From Unio delphinus (Eukaryota; Mollusca; Bivalvia; Unionida; Unionidae): a stretch of 64,000 bases of DNA. The position numbers and the translations under genes were made by a program. How positions within the stretch are numbered: the stretch's first letter is position 1; every line of letters begins with the position of its first letter. The notes beneath the pieces are model-generated. The model saw nothing but the letters and a program-made list of their open reading frames with translations. It did no database searches and was not told where the DNA came from. Positions 36,094 to 44,505 of this stretch are shown in pieces. The stretch covers positions 2,482,001 to 2,546,000 of the forward strand of contig JAQISU010000058.1 in assembly GCA_029339505.1 (NCBI GenBank), read 5' to 3'.

Positions 36094-37515
36094 TCAAAGA
36101 TTTTCTACTGGGGCATCTACCACTCTCATTCTTCCACCAACACCTTCGAGTAGCATTGATTTATCACTGAGAATGACAGCAACCGCTCTATAATCAGCAA
36201 TAGCACCACGAGTCACATTAGCTCTAAAGTGTATATCAACAACTGACTGTCTTGTCAAATCGAGATGTTCCAGTGAGAAGTAGTAGATCGGATACAGATT
36301 TTTAAAATCAAATTGTGATATTTGCAAACCAGTATCGACATTTTGATCGCGTGCCATAAATGACAACAGACGATGATAAACTCGTGCAATATGATTTTCT
36401 GTGTAATTAAGTTGTATATCCTCAGATGGGTCCTGCTGGCCGTTTATTCTCAGTGAGACGTCTTTCACACCTAATTGATCAAATATCATATGACTGAAAC
36501 GTTGATTGCCAACTCGTGCGGTATCCTGTAACGCAATAAATATATGACGTGGCGCAGAAACGCCCTGATTTGATGCTAGGTTCCAAGTGAATAACCCGTT
36601 GATATTTGATTGTTTCACATCTGTACTCACGGTTAGCCAACTCAACAACGACTTTCCTCCTTGGTCCATAAATGATAGTAATCGTCCTTCTGCGGTGATT
36701 GCTGGAGTCAACACTGGCATCCACAATGATATTTTTGTTAAATTGACTTTACCAGCATCAGCATCTGGATTTGCAGCATTTGCTGGAATCCTCCAAATTG
36801 CATCATTATCATCACTTTTTCGTACAAGCGATACTGTATGCTTCGCCCCGTAGATAACTTTTCTGACGTTTCTACAGAATCCAAAAATATGATGCAGTGG
36901 AATCGCACATGAAAATGATTTACGCCCTACTCCCAACATTGCGTTTCGTGTTGCGGCTCCTAGATTGAAATTAGGATCGTTGTTTATAATCATATCCTCG
37001 ATACCAGCAACATTAGCAGGGTTAGGAGCAGTACGATCCCTTGGTTGTCTTATAATAAATGGATTTCCTCCAGCGGTATTCTTACCATCTTTTGCAAACA
37101 TCATAGAAGGTCCTGCTGATCTTGTATAATCATCAGAATATCTCGCTAACCCGATTATTGTTGTGGCCACATCAACATCACGATCTATGGACTCAATTTC
37201 TTTTCCATCAATGAGATATCTAGCACTCTCAAATAGCGCCATAATACCATTATTGACAAAACCGACTTGAGTACCAGCTGGATACGGTGCTGGTACAGCA
37301 GTAGTATCAGCAGCTGTTACAATTTCTCCTTCTACTTCAATAAATGCTTCACAGGGCAAAAAGTATTTACTGGTATCATGGACTTGAAGATCAATTCTTG
37401 CTCGACTATTTGAGTCTATGGCATGATAGGCGTAATATTGATAATCGCGTACAGAATCATTCTTGGGGACTGGGGCGTCTATATCAAATGCTGGATCAGA
37501 TGATTTTTTGAACAT
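36094..37515 (-). CDS. major capsid protein, double jelly-roll
   Basis: 473 codons, a typical length for the group. The N terminus has the DYQYYAYHAIDSNSRARIDL and YFLPCEAFIEVEGEI strands, the middle an IPLHHIFGFC segment preceding the second jelly roll, and the C-terminal half the characteristic QDTARVGNQRFSHMIFDQLG stretch with LRINGQQDP. It would form hexon-like capsomers of an icosahedral particle. The reading frame is intact. It is flanked by the small virion proteins in the same orientation. Assignment rests on order, length and motif pattern; a structure prediction would settle it. Confidence 0.85.
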   Translation of the reverse strand: MFKKSSDPAFDIDAPVPKNDSVRDYQYYAYHAIDSNSRARIDLQVHDTSKYFLPCEAFIEVEGEIVTAADTTAVPAPYPAGTQVGFVNNGIMALFESARYLIDGKEIESIDRDVDVATTIIGLARYSDDYTRSAGPSMMFAKDGKNTAGGNPFIIRQPRDRTAPNPANVAGIEDMIINNDPNFNLGAATRNAMLGVGRKSFSCAIPLHHIFGFCRNVRKVIYGAKHTVSLVRKSDDNDAIWRIPANAANPDADAGKVNLTKISLWMPVLTPAITAEGRLLSFMDQGGKSLLSWLTVSTDVKQSNINGLFTWNLASNQGVSAPRHIFIALQDTARVGNQRFSHMIFDQLGVKDVSLRINGQQDPSEDIQLNYTENHIARVYHRLLSFMARDQNVDTGLQISQFDFKNLYPIYYFSLEHLDLTRQSVVDIHFRANVTRGAIADYRAVAVILSDKSMLLEGVGGRMRVVDAPVENL

Positions 37516-37569
37516 TTTATTCTATTTATCAGAGTCTAAATAGTGAAATCGTAAACGATTTTTCCATTT

Positions 37570-38001
37570 TCATCGACGTAGTTTTTTAAGGCCACTTCCT
37601 GCTATCATGTTTGCAATATTGCTTTGGTCCCCTTGATTTACCATCGACGCTAGTTTTTCATCTACTGCGTTATTTATTATTTTACTAACACTTGCAGGCA
37701 TTTCTTCTGTAGACGGTAACGGTTTCTTTTTTCGCCCCACTAATGATGTTATTTTATCCTTCGCAGTTGAAAACGCTTTCCCGGCAAGATCTCCAACAGT
37801 ACTAATACCCTTATCACGAATAACATCAATGGCTTTCATTGATAATTGTTTAGCTAACGGCATCACTTTTGGGGCCATTCTTGAAAAGAATCCTAAAATG
37901 GTATTGCCGAGGCCATCTCCGTAGTATGCTCTATAAACTGGAAACCGTGAATTAACTACATAGACGAGGGTTGGTTTATCATGATTGTAGTGTACGATCA
38001 T
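37570..38001 (-). CDS. small basic virion protein (pX-like, putative)
   Basis: 143 codons: a beta-like N terminus, a glycine-rich point at YYGDGLGNTILGFFSRM, an amphipathic PKVMPLAKQLSMKAIDVI helix, a KKKP basic patch and a C-terminal IAGSGLKKLRR tail. A G-LG..FF...P arrangement followed by helix recurs in core or capsid-associated proteins of this virus group. Both GDGL and GSGL fit the adenain-type x-G-x-G consensus and could be processing points. The gene lies directly upstream of the major capsid gene. Confidence 0.65.
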   Translation of the reverse strand: MIVHYNHDKPTLVYVVNSRFPVYRAYYGDGLGNTILGFFSRMAPKVMPLAKQLSMKAIDVIRDKGISTVGDLAGKAFSTAKDKITSLVGRKKKPLPSTEEMPASVSKIINNAVDEKLASMVNQGDQSNIANMIAGSGLKKLRR

Positions 38002-38034
38002 TATTATAAAAACAATAGTGTTTTCAATTGTTAT

Positions 38035-39141
38035 TTAATCACTATGATACCCATTTGCTAACTCGTCAATGAAATCTCGATAGGTTTTGATATCCATGAT
38101 ACCGCAGGCAAATAACCGTCTACAGATATCAGCTGCTTCATTAATTATTTCTGGAGAGTTATTTCCAGCTCGTTTTCCTCCGATGAGAACATCTAATCGT
38201 GATATATCATTGATAACACTATCAGGACAAATGTTTCCAATCCTTGGATTTCCTAATCCACTTCCGCTATAGCCAGCTGCTTCATCTAGTTTGTCTGTAT
38301 CCGTGGTTTGTAAATAATCAAGAGTATCATCATCATCATCAGGTGGTAGTTGTTGTTTTTTTTGTCTCCGTGTTGGTGTTTGACGTCGTTCTTCTAAATC
38401 ATCATCATCATCAGGTGGTAGTTGTTGTTTTTTTTGTCTTCTTGTTTGTCTACGTGTTGGTGTTTGACGTTTTAGTTCTTGCCGTTCTTCTATTTCTCGT
38501 TGTCGCTCTTCTATTTGTTCTCTTTTATAATTACTAATCCCCCTTTGAAATTCCTTGTATCCTATCTCATCCTTATTCAAACGACCAATCCCTTTATTTA
38601 GTTTATACAAATAATCGAACCAATCATTACTTGATATTCTATCATTTTTATACTCGTCCTTTAAAAAATCTTTTTTTGAATTATAGCTTTGAGCAGCAAA
38701 ATTACCAAAGGCTTGATAATCCTTTGATTTCAATAAACTAGGTTTTTTTATTAATATTTTAGCATGATCAGTAAATTTATTCAACAGAGAAACAGTCGTT
38801 TTTTTCGGATCAGTTTTTTCAGTTTGTTCAGTTTTCGCTGCTATTTTTTCGAGTACAGAAATAAGACCCTCTTCCTTTCTTTTACCGTCAGGATCATCTC
38901 CCAGTATAGCACGCTCTACCCCCTTCGTTGCTGTGGTTACTGGTTTAAACAATTCTTCAGACCCCAGAGCAAAATCAGTTTGTAAACTCTGTCGTTGTTG
39001 CAGTTTATTTCTTACAGAGTCACGAATTGGTATAAATTTCTTAATTGCATCTAGTCGCTCACGAGCCAATCGGGTTGTTAATGCTTCATTGACCATTATT
39101 TGAAATCGCAAACTATTTTTCAATTGCAAAACACTTGACAT
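38035..39141 (-). CDS. structural protein with TPTRRQ/DDDDD repeats, unknown function
   Basis: 368 codons. It has a helical, Lys/Glu-rich N-terminal 200 residues, then a low-complexity zone with two copies of a segment containing TPTRRQ, KKQQLPP and DDDDD, and a GYSGSGLGNPR site. The last 70 residues look like a separate helical domain (SRLDVLIGGKRAGNNSPEI to the end). The GSGLG site would let the protease release that C-terminal domain. It is first in the minus-strand virion block, downstream of the duplicated hairpin leader. Not recognised. Confidence 0.65.
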   Translation of the reverse strand: MSSVLQLKNSLRFQIMVNEALTTRLARERLDAIKKFIPIRDSVRNKLQQRQSLQTDFALGSEELFKPVTTATKGVERAILGDDPDGKRKEEGLISVLEKIAAKTEQTEKTDPKKTTVSLLNKFTDHAKILIKKPSLLKSKDYQAFGNFAAQSYNSKKDFLKDEYKNDRISSNDWFDYLYKLNKGIGRLNKDEIGYKEFQRGISNYKREQIEERQREIEERQELKRQTPTRRQTRRQKKQQLPPDDDDDLEERRQTPTRRQKKQQLPPDDDDDTLDYLQTTDTDKLDEAAGYSGSGLGNPRIGNICPDSVINDISRLDVLIGGKRAGNNSPEIINEAADICRRLFACGIMDIKTYRDFIDELANGYHSD

Positions 39142-39395
39142 GTCGGATGATTTTTAACACAGTCATGGAAGCGTTATTTCATCGTGAGACACCTTCTATC
39201 ATTGATGGAGCAAGTCACATAATTGTATATAAAATTAATAATACTGTGAGTTGCTCCACTTTTGTTACATGTCGGATGATTTTTGATACGGTCATGGAAG
39301 TGTTATTTCATCGTGAGACACCTTCTATCAGTGATGAGGAAAGTCACATAATTGTATATAAAATTAATAATACTGTGACTTTCCTCACTTTTCCA
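39138..39395. repeat. two 129-bp tandem repeats, each with an AT-loop hairpin
   Basis: Copy 1 runs from 39,138 and copy 2 from 39,267. Both contain CATGTCGGATGATTTTT, CATCGTGAGACACCTTCTAT and an inverted repeat around a shared AT-rich loop that includes GTATATAAAATTA. Hairpin 1 arms are 39,206-39,219 and 39,245-39,258; hairpin 2 arms are 39,335-39,348 and 39,374-39,387. Copy 1 includes the start codon of the 38,035-39,141 gene; the corresponding ATG of copy 2 is followed at once by a stop. Confidence 0.9.
39206..39258 (-). promoter_or_regulatory. candidate promoter/leader hairpins of the virion block
   Basis: The AT loop carries a TATA-like sequence readable on either strand about 90 bases upstream of the first virion gene's ATG. 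The arrangement (also in the second copy to 39,387) could be a promoter, a terminator for the gene ending at 39,527, or a replication/packaging structure. The sequence shows only the stem conservation; the role is inference. Confidence 0.4.
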
Positions 39396-39496
39396 TTGAC
39401 CATCCATTAAAGGTCCATAGATTTTTTATTCACTGATTTTGACATTTTCAATCCAAAAATGCTAAAAAAATGAAAATCTCTTGAGGGTCGGAATGA

Positions 39497-39530
39497 TAAA
39501 TGGTCGGGCAATCAATGGTCGGGCAATCAA
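39497..39530. repeat. short direct repeat of ATGGTCGGGCAATCAA
   Basis: Two adjacent copies just after the stop side of the next minus-strand gene. Confidence 0.8.
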
Positions 39531-39928
39531 AATTGTTCATTTTCTTGAATTAATGCTCGTAGGTTTCTAATTTTAGAGTTGACTTCTTTTTTCAATTCGT
39601 ATTCGTACCCCAATTCTTTTCGTATTCCTTCTACGATAGTATACAACGGGACGAACACACTGATGTCACTGGAAAATGAAAGAGAGTCTTTAATAGAATT
39701 CTGAATTTTTTTGATGAGTGCATATTTCTTTGGTAGCATATACTTGTTAGTGCTAACTCCGTATTCAATATCCTGAAAATCAGACACAATTTGGTCAGGA
39801 TTTAATCCATCTGATAGTTTGATATCCTGATTTTTCAATTTTGCTATTTCAACTATGATGCTATTCATGTTTTCAGAATTCATTATTCTATAAGTATGAC
39901 ATATCTCTAATTGGAAATTATGACGCAT
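39527..39928 (-). CDS. hypothetical protein of the element
   Basis: 133 codons, helical and charged, no recognised domain. The first ATG overlaps the stop codon of the upstream NUMOD gene (TAATG), though a later methionine (MNSENMNS, at 39,883) is an alternative. The tight junction suggests a shared transcript with the endonuclease gene. Confidence 0.55.
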   Translation of the reverse strand: MRHNFQLEICHTYRIMNSENMNSIIVEIAKLKNQDIKLSDGLNPDQIVSDFQDIEYGVSTNKYMLPKKYALIKKIQNSIKDSLSFSSDISVFVPLYTIVEGIRKELGYEYELKKEVNSKIRNLRALIQENEQF

Positions 39929-40422
39929 TAGACATAACTAAATTGAACTTTTTGCCCCTTCTTTTTTGAAATAGCCGATCGATAAATCCCCTCTGCAACT
40001 TTTCGTACTGACGGTCCACAAATATCGAAAAATTTACCGGCTTCATATAATGATTGAAATATTTTTTCTTCATTAGTTGTTGTATTCAAAGATGTCACAG
40101 GTCTCTTCCAAACCGTTTTGCAAGTGCCAGCTCTTCCTCGTTTGGAATTCTCACTCAGTGTGATAGCCTGCAGATTTGATACAGAATTATTCTTTGGATT
40201 AGAATCCTTGTGATAAATAACAAAACCATCTTTGATCAATCCATTAAAACATTCAAATACGAAACGATGAATGAGATAATTTTTCTTTCCAACAGTAAAC
40301 TTCAAATACCCTTGATTATTCACAACACCGACCGGTTTCTTTAGTCTACGGTTTCTGACAGTACCATCACTGGATGCTTCATATTTTGTAATCACTGGAT
40401 GTGGTCTGAATTCTTGGTCCAT
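39928..40422 (-). CDS. NUMOD4/HNH-type homing-endonuclease-like protein
   Basis: 164 codons. The N-terminal part has the NUMOD4-like YEASSDGTVRNRRLKKP pattern. The HNH segment follows with GYLKFTVGKKNYLIHRFVFE, IYHKDSNPKNNSVSNLQAIT and SENSKR, including the conserved HR, H..D and NN...NL positions. The C terminus has a NUMOD1-like helix-turn-helix (IFQSLYEAGKFFDICGPSVR). Such proteins cut DNA and are usually selfish or involved in recombination. It overlaps the zinc-binding gene upstream by 44 bases. Intact. Its role in this element is unknown. Confidence 0.85.
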   Translation of the reverse strand: MDQEFRPHPVITKYEASSDGTVRNRRLKKPVGVVNNQGYLKFTVGKKNYLIHRFVFECFNGLIKDGFVIYHKDSNPKNNSVSNLQAITLSENSKRGRAGTCKTVWKRPVTSLNTTTNEEKIFQSLYEAGKFFDICGPSVRKVAEGIYRSAISKKKGQKVQFSYV

Positions 40423-40798
40423 ATTGTTTGTCTAATTCAGTGTTTGGTTCAATAATTACATCACTGGAAAATCTTTCGATATAGTCTTGCGGGGTTCTTA
40501 TGATTTTATCCTTGATGTTGTCAGGGTCAAAGACTTTTTCAGGGTCATAATTTCTGATAGATTGTCCATTTTTTATTCTTTTATCATAATAACGCTTCAA
40601 TTCCCTATATCGCTTACCACCACAATCAATACACAATTGTGATCTTCCCTTGACCCCAACCCCACATCGAATACAGGGTAACGGACCAAGACTTCCACGT
40701 CGAAAACTTTGCATATGATACCTACAGTATTCATTTTTTCTGCATGATTTGTTACACGGGGTTACATTTCCCATCATGAGCCATTTGCAGTGATTCAT
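40379..40798 (-). CDS. cysteine-rich zinc-binding protein of the element
   Basis: About 139 codons from the methionine at 40,798 (MNHCKWLMMG); the open frame allows six more codons to 40,816. Cysteines are spaced C..C / C..CG / C..CGG (NKSCRKNEYCRYH, PCIRCGVGVKGRSQLCIDCG), which suggests two or three zinc knuckles, then a helical basic stretch and an acidic C terminus. It may be a transcription or DNA-binding factor. It is divergent from the polymerase gene, with only about 40 bases between the starts. Confidence 0.65.
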   Translation of the reverse strand: MNHCKWLMMGNVTPCNKSCRKNEYCRYHMQSFRRGSLGPLPCIRCGVGVKGRSQLCIDCGGKRYRELKRYYDKRIKNGQSIRNYDPEKVFDPDNIKDKIIRTPQDYIERFSSDVIIEPNTELDKQYGPRIQTTSSDYKI

Positions 40799-40840
40799 TA
40801 TACATAAAACTTTCATTTAAATGTTTGTTTTTTATATAGC

Positions 40841-41050
40841 ATGAAGGAGTTCAAGAGATTGACTTCGAAAAATGCTAAATTCAATGCTGATAGAGAGTTC
40901 AAGAGATTATTGAAAATCAATCCTAGATTTAATCTCGATAGACCAAAAAAACGTCAAAAACGTCCAAGAGACGGAAACATGAAAGAGTTTAAGAGATTAT
41001 TAAAAATCAATCCTAGATTTAATCTCGATAGACCAAAAAACGTCCAATAG
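40841..41050 (+). pseudogene. upstream end of the polymerase gene, cut off by a one-base loss
   Basis: 69 codons of the basic repeat end at TAG. Comparison with the neighbouring repeats shows a one-base deficit in the A-run at 41,035-41,040. Without it the frame would be the same as the long frame starting at 41,089. The long gene may have begun here; it can also start at the ATG of the next repeat at 41,089. Confidence 0.7.
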
Positions 41051-41268
41051 ACGGAAACAAACGTAACAAACGTCCAAGAGACGGAAACATGAAAGAGTTT
41101 AAGAGATTATTGAAAATCAATCCTAGATTTAATCTCGATAAACCCAAAAAACGTCCAAAACGCCCAATAGATGGAAACATGAAAGAGTTTAAGAGATTAT
41201 TAAAAATCAATCCTAGATTTAATCGCGATAGACCCAAAAAACGTAACAAACGTCCAAGAGACGGAAAC
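40841..41268 (+). repeat. 90-bp coding repeats at the start of the replication gene
   Basis: Four to five copies of a 30-residue basic unit (EFKRLLKINPRFNLDRPKKR, then RPRDGN). Copies start near 40,894, 40,979, 41,089 and 41,179, with a shortened or altered first one at 40,841. In the copy starting at 40,979 the A-run after GACC has six A instead of seven as in the preceding copy, which takes the frame to a TAG at about 41,048. Confidence 0.9.
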
Positions 41269-44200
41269 ATGAGATCATCATGGAAGGATGCTCAATTCAA
41301 TCTTGATATAGTTTCTAATACACCCAAGAATAAAATTCTTGATAAACCCATCAGAGACTGTTTTAATGAATTCAAGCGTGATGGAGCATCTTATTGTTGG
41401 TCAACATTTCGAATTGATGGTGTTGTTGACGCTACCATGAATGATGAAAAGGCAGCAGTGATCATTTCACGTGTTGGGGAAAAAAGTCATTTTTTCCGAA
41501 TCAAATTCATTATCCGTGAGAATGGCAAATGGATTATTAAGGATAAATTTGAACCCATTCTCAAGGGCAAAAAAACTGTCACCGTGAATCAGGATTCCAA
41601 ACCGGGAATTTTGACTGGAATTGATAAACCCTACTACGAAAGATCTTATCCTGTCACAGCAGTTGTTTACGGGATCTATCCGCTCAATGAAAAACCTGAT
41701 ATTTCAAAACTAGCACCCATGAAATATTCGACAGGGCTCAATTGTGTAGCAACACGAATAATAGAACACTTCACAAATGCATCCCGGGGGAATAAACTCA
41801 CTGATCTAAGACGAAAAAAAATAACCGAGTGGGAGTTCACGGTAAAAGAGCATGGAGCAACAATTCAGGATATAGCCAAATTAGAAACATCATTAAGATT
41901 TCCAATATCGGTAAGAACAATGACCGGTGAAGTATTATACGAATCGAAATATCAATCAAAAGGAACCCCCATTGAAATTATTGATCATAACGCGCACGCG
42001 TGGTCATCTGCAGTAACAATATTTCCACGGGATAGAACCGTAAAATATCTATCCCCAGCAGGGTTGGGACCTGAAGAATGTTTTACCGAGCAGAAATTAT
42101 TTGATGCTATTTACCATTTGAGTAAAAACGATCCTGTGTCAGCGTGGCTATTTCATAGTAATTCAGACGAGGAATGCAGATTTGATCAGTTTGTAAGACC
42201 TAACGGAGAATTATACCGTACTGAAGAACTGCAGAATCAAATGAAACAACTAGCTAGTGAGTTTTCTGAGGACGGAGAAGAAGACGATCAATTATTAGCA
42301 AACTGTTTTACAGTACCATCCATTGCAGCACATTTTGCTAGAAAGAAAAACGCGTGGAAACCAACACGAAGTGAGTTTTTATCAGATGTCAAATTATCCT
42401 GTCTTGAATACAGCCACGGCGGATTATGGAACACAAAATACACCGCTGATACCGTTATTTCCGTTGATATGATTGCGTGTTATCCAGGAAGTTTTCTTGG
42501 GTATGGAGAATGCGAGAAATATTTCAAACGATTTGGACACCCTACACACGAAATGACGCGTGTTGCTATTAATGGACCACTTCCTGATTTTGATTTAACC
42601 GGATTCGCTTGTGTGGTATCATTTGAAATGGCTGAAGGACTTCATCCGTGTAGTTATCTTTGGATTGGTAAACACATGTCTGAAAAACACTGGATGCCAA
42701 TAGTGTTGTTACGGTATATGCTTAATTTTAAGATGTTAAAATCATTAATTGTCAGTGAAGCAATTATATCCTATCGGGCACAGAAATCAGTCTGGTTACC
42801 ACAACCTGATCTAGAAAAAATAATTAGCGAAGAGCGAAAACTGTTTCCTGATTTTAATGAACAACAAATCATGGATTGGTCCAGACAGTTATTTGAAATC
42901 AGAAACAATGAAGCAAAAAATCTTGGACGAAGAATAATCGGTAAATTTACCCAAGGTGGCAAAGATGATAATACGAAATATTCTTCACGATTGATTATAG
43001 ACAACGCTGAATACGATTTTGTAATGGCGGATTTAACGAATAAGGGCCTATATGTCAATCGTAAGGACGCATTTATGTCCGATGGAACCAAATTGGGTAC
43101 AATTGTTACTTACACTGATGGATACCATCCGCAGTACACACATTTGAGAGCTTCTATGCTTGGTTATGCTTCTATTAATTTATTTTCAATGATCAATAGA
43201 TTTCCTACCACCGCAGTTAGAGTTGCTACTGACTCATTTTACATAAATAGCAAAATGGCTGATTTTAAGGCTACTGGCAACGAGAAATGGGGATCATGGA
43301 GAATTAAGAAAGAAATGATTCATGATTATATTCAATCAGCAGATGTTACCATTGAAAATAATTACTTAGAAAGCAATCAGTGTTCAGAATTTTCTAATGC
43401 ACCACCGATTTCTGATCCAATATGCCTGTATAAAACAGTTTATTTAAACGGTTGTGGCGGGTCAGGAAAAACAACCCGGGCAATTGAGTTATTCCGTCGT
43501 GGAAACGCTAGCGTTTCTAACATGATTGTGCTAACACCAACTCATAGACTTGCAAGAGAAATGATACAGAGAGGGGTAAATGCTTGCACTTATCACAGCT
43601 TTTTCCGATGGAAGGGAGATAAATGGACTCCTGAGCGCATGGGAGAGAAATTTATTCCTGAAATAATCATTTGGGATGAAATAGACACAGTGTCAGAAGA
43701 TGTCTTAAAAATATTTCTTGAGTGGTTGTTATTGAAGAATACAAAAGTCGTCATGTGCGGTGATCACGGGCAACCACCACCATTTGTCGGTGCATCCCCC
43801 CATGAATGGCTAAAGGGTTTTGTAGACTATTATGAAGAAATTGATACCGATCACAGATCACTTGATAATGAATTAAAAGAATTGAAGAAACTAATTAGAT
43901 TACAACCGGATAGAATCCAATGTGAAATAGCCCGTGAAATAATTTCGGAAACTCCCATGAATGAGTTCTGGGAAATGTGGAGACCAAACGATTTAATCAT
44001 TGCAAGTAGAAAAATAGTCAGGGACACACTTCAGATGAAGTTATTTGAATTGCATAAACAAAAATTTGCAACACTTCCAGTGCCTCTTTGTTATAGGCCA
44101 TCGGATACGCGAAAACAGAACATCGAAGTTGATATTCCAGGACAAAGTGAAAAACAGAATTTAGTATTAAATGATATTGTGCTGGCTGATATCAATGTTG

Positions 44201-44505
44201 TTGAAGATGCATTGCGTGCCAATAAATCCCCGTGGACGCTAGGATACGCAGCAACAATACACTCTTCACAGGGATTGACTATATCGGATACAACTCTTTG
44301 GATGGTAGATAATCGCATAGAATGGTCGAATTTAGTCTATCTCGCAGTGTCTAGAGTACGAAAAATAAATCAACTTCGAAGAATTGTCGTTGGCGAAGCC
44401 AGTGGAGATGATGAAATCATTGGTGATGATAATGACACCACAATAGATGATATTATTGATAAAAAACTATCCGGTTACAAACAACAGGACAAAAAAAAAC
44501 AATGA
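41089..44505 (+). CDS. family B DNA polymerase fused to SF1 (Pif1/RecD-like) helicase
   Basis: 1,138 codons. Residues 1-60 are two basic repeats. An N-terminal domain follows (about 80-350) with NCVATRIIEHF and a DHNAHAW motif, and I see no clear exonuclease motifs. The PolB palm has motif A VDMIACYPGSF (Asp about 463), motif B RRIIGKFTQGG (about 613-623) and motif C VATDSFYI (Asp about 714, with Ala in place of the usual first Asp of DTD). The helicase has motif I NGCGGSGKTT (about 788-796), Ia LTPTHRLAREM, II IIIWDEID (about 861), III CGDHGQPPP, V GYAATIHSSQGLTI and VI YLAVSRV. It would replicate and unwind the element's DNA. The downstream frame continues past the TGA into an HNH domain. 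Confidence 0.9.
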   Translation: MKEFKRLLKINPRFNLDKPKKRPKRPIDGNMKEFKRLLKINPRFNRDRPKKRNKRPRDGNMRSSWKDAQFNLDIVSNTPKNKILDKPIRDCFNEFKRDGASYCWSTFRIDGVVDATMNDEKAAVIISRVGEKSHFFRIKFIIRENGKWIIKDKFEPILKGKKTVTVNQDSKPGILTGIDKPYYERSYPVTAVVYGIYPLNEKPDISKLAPMKYSTGLNCVATRIIEHFTNASRGNKLTDLRRKKITEWEFTVKEHGATIQDIAKLETSLRFPISVRTMTGEVLYESKYQSKGTPIEIIDHNAHAWSSAVTIFPRDRTVKYLSPAGLGPEECFTEQKLFDAIYHLSKNDPVSAWLFHSNSDEECRFDQFVRPNGELYRTEELQNQMKQLASEFSEDGEEDDQLLANCFTVPSIAAHFARKKNAWKPTRSEFLSDVKLSCLEYSHGGLWNTKYTADTVISVDMIACYPGSFLGYGECEKYFKRFGHPTHEMTRVAINGPLPDFDLTGFACVVSFEMAEGLHPCSYLWIGKHMSEKHWMPIVLLRYMLNFKMLKSLIVSEAIISYRAQKSVWLPQPDLEKIISEERKLFPDFNEQQIMDWSRQLFEIRNNEAKNLGRRIIGKFTQGGKDDNTKYSSRLIIDNAEYDFVMADLTNKGLYVNRKDAFMSDGTKLGTIVTYTDGYHPQYTHLRASMLGYASINLFSMINRFPTTAVRVATDSFYINSKMADFKATGNEKWGSWRIKKEMIHDYIQSADVTIENNYLESNQCSEFSNAPPISDPICLYKTVYLNGCGGSGKTTRAIELFRRGNASVSNMIVLTPTHRLAREMIQRGVNACTYHSFFRWKGDKWTPERMGEKFIPEIIIWDEIDTVSEDVLKIFLEWLLLKNTKVVMCGDHGQPPPFVGASPHEWLKGFVDYYEEIDTDHRSLDNELKELKKLIRLQPDRIQCEIAREIISETPMNEFWEMWRPNDLIIASRKIVRDTLQMKLFELHKQKFATLPVPLCYRPSDTRKQNIEVDIPGQSEKQNLVLNDIVLADINVVEDALRANKSPWTLGYAATIHSSQGLTISDTTLWMVDNRIEWSNLVYLAVSRVRKINQLRRIVVGEASGDDEIIGDDNDTTIDDIIDKKLSGYKQQDKKKQ

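Noticed and set aside
38244..38537. Plus-strand frame rich in His and Val
   Set aside because: Antisense of the Asp-rich repeats in the minus-strand structural gene.
39135..39410. 91-codon plus-strand frame made of two 43-codon repeats
   Set aside because: It is a by-product of the 129-bp (43-codon) tandem duplication; the covarying hairpins explain the conservation better.
41019..41270. Minus-strand frame of Leu/Phe-rich repeats
   Set aside because: Antisense of the basic repeats at the start of the polymerase gene.
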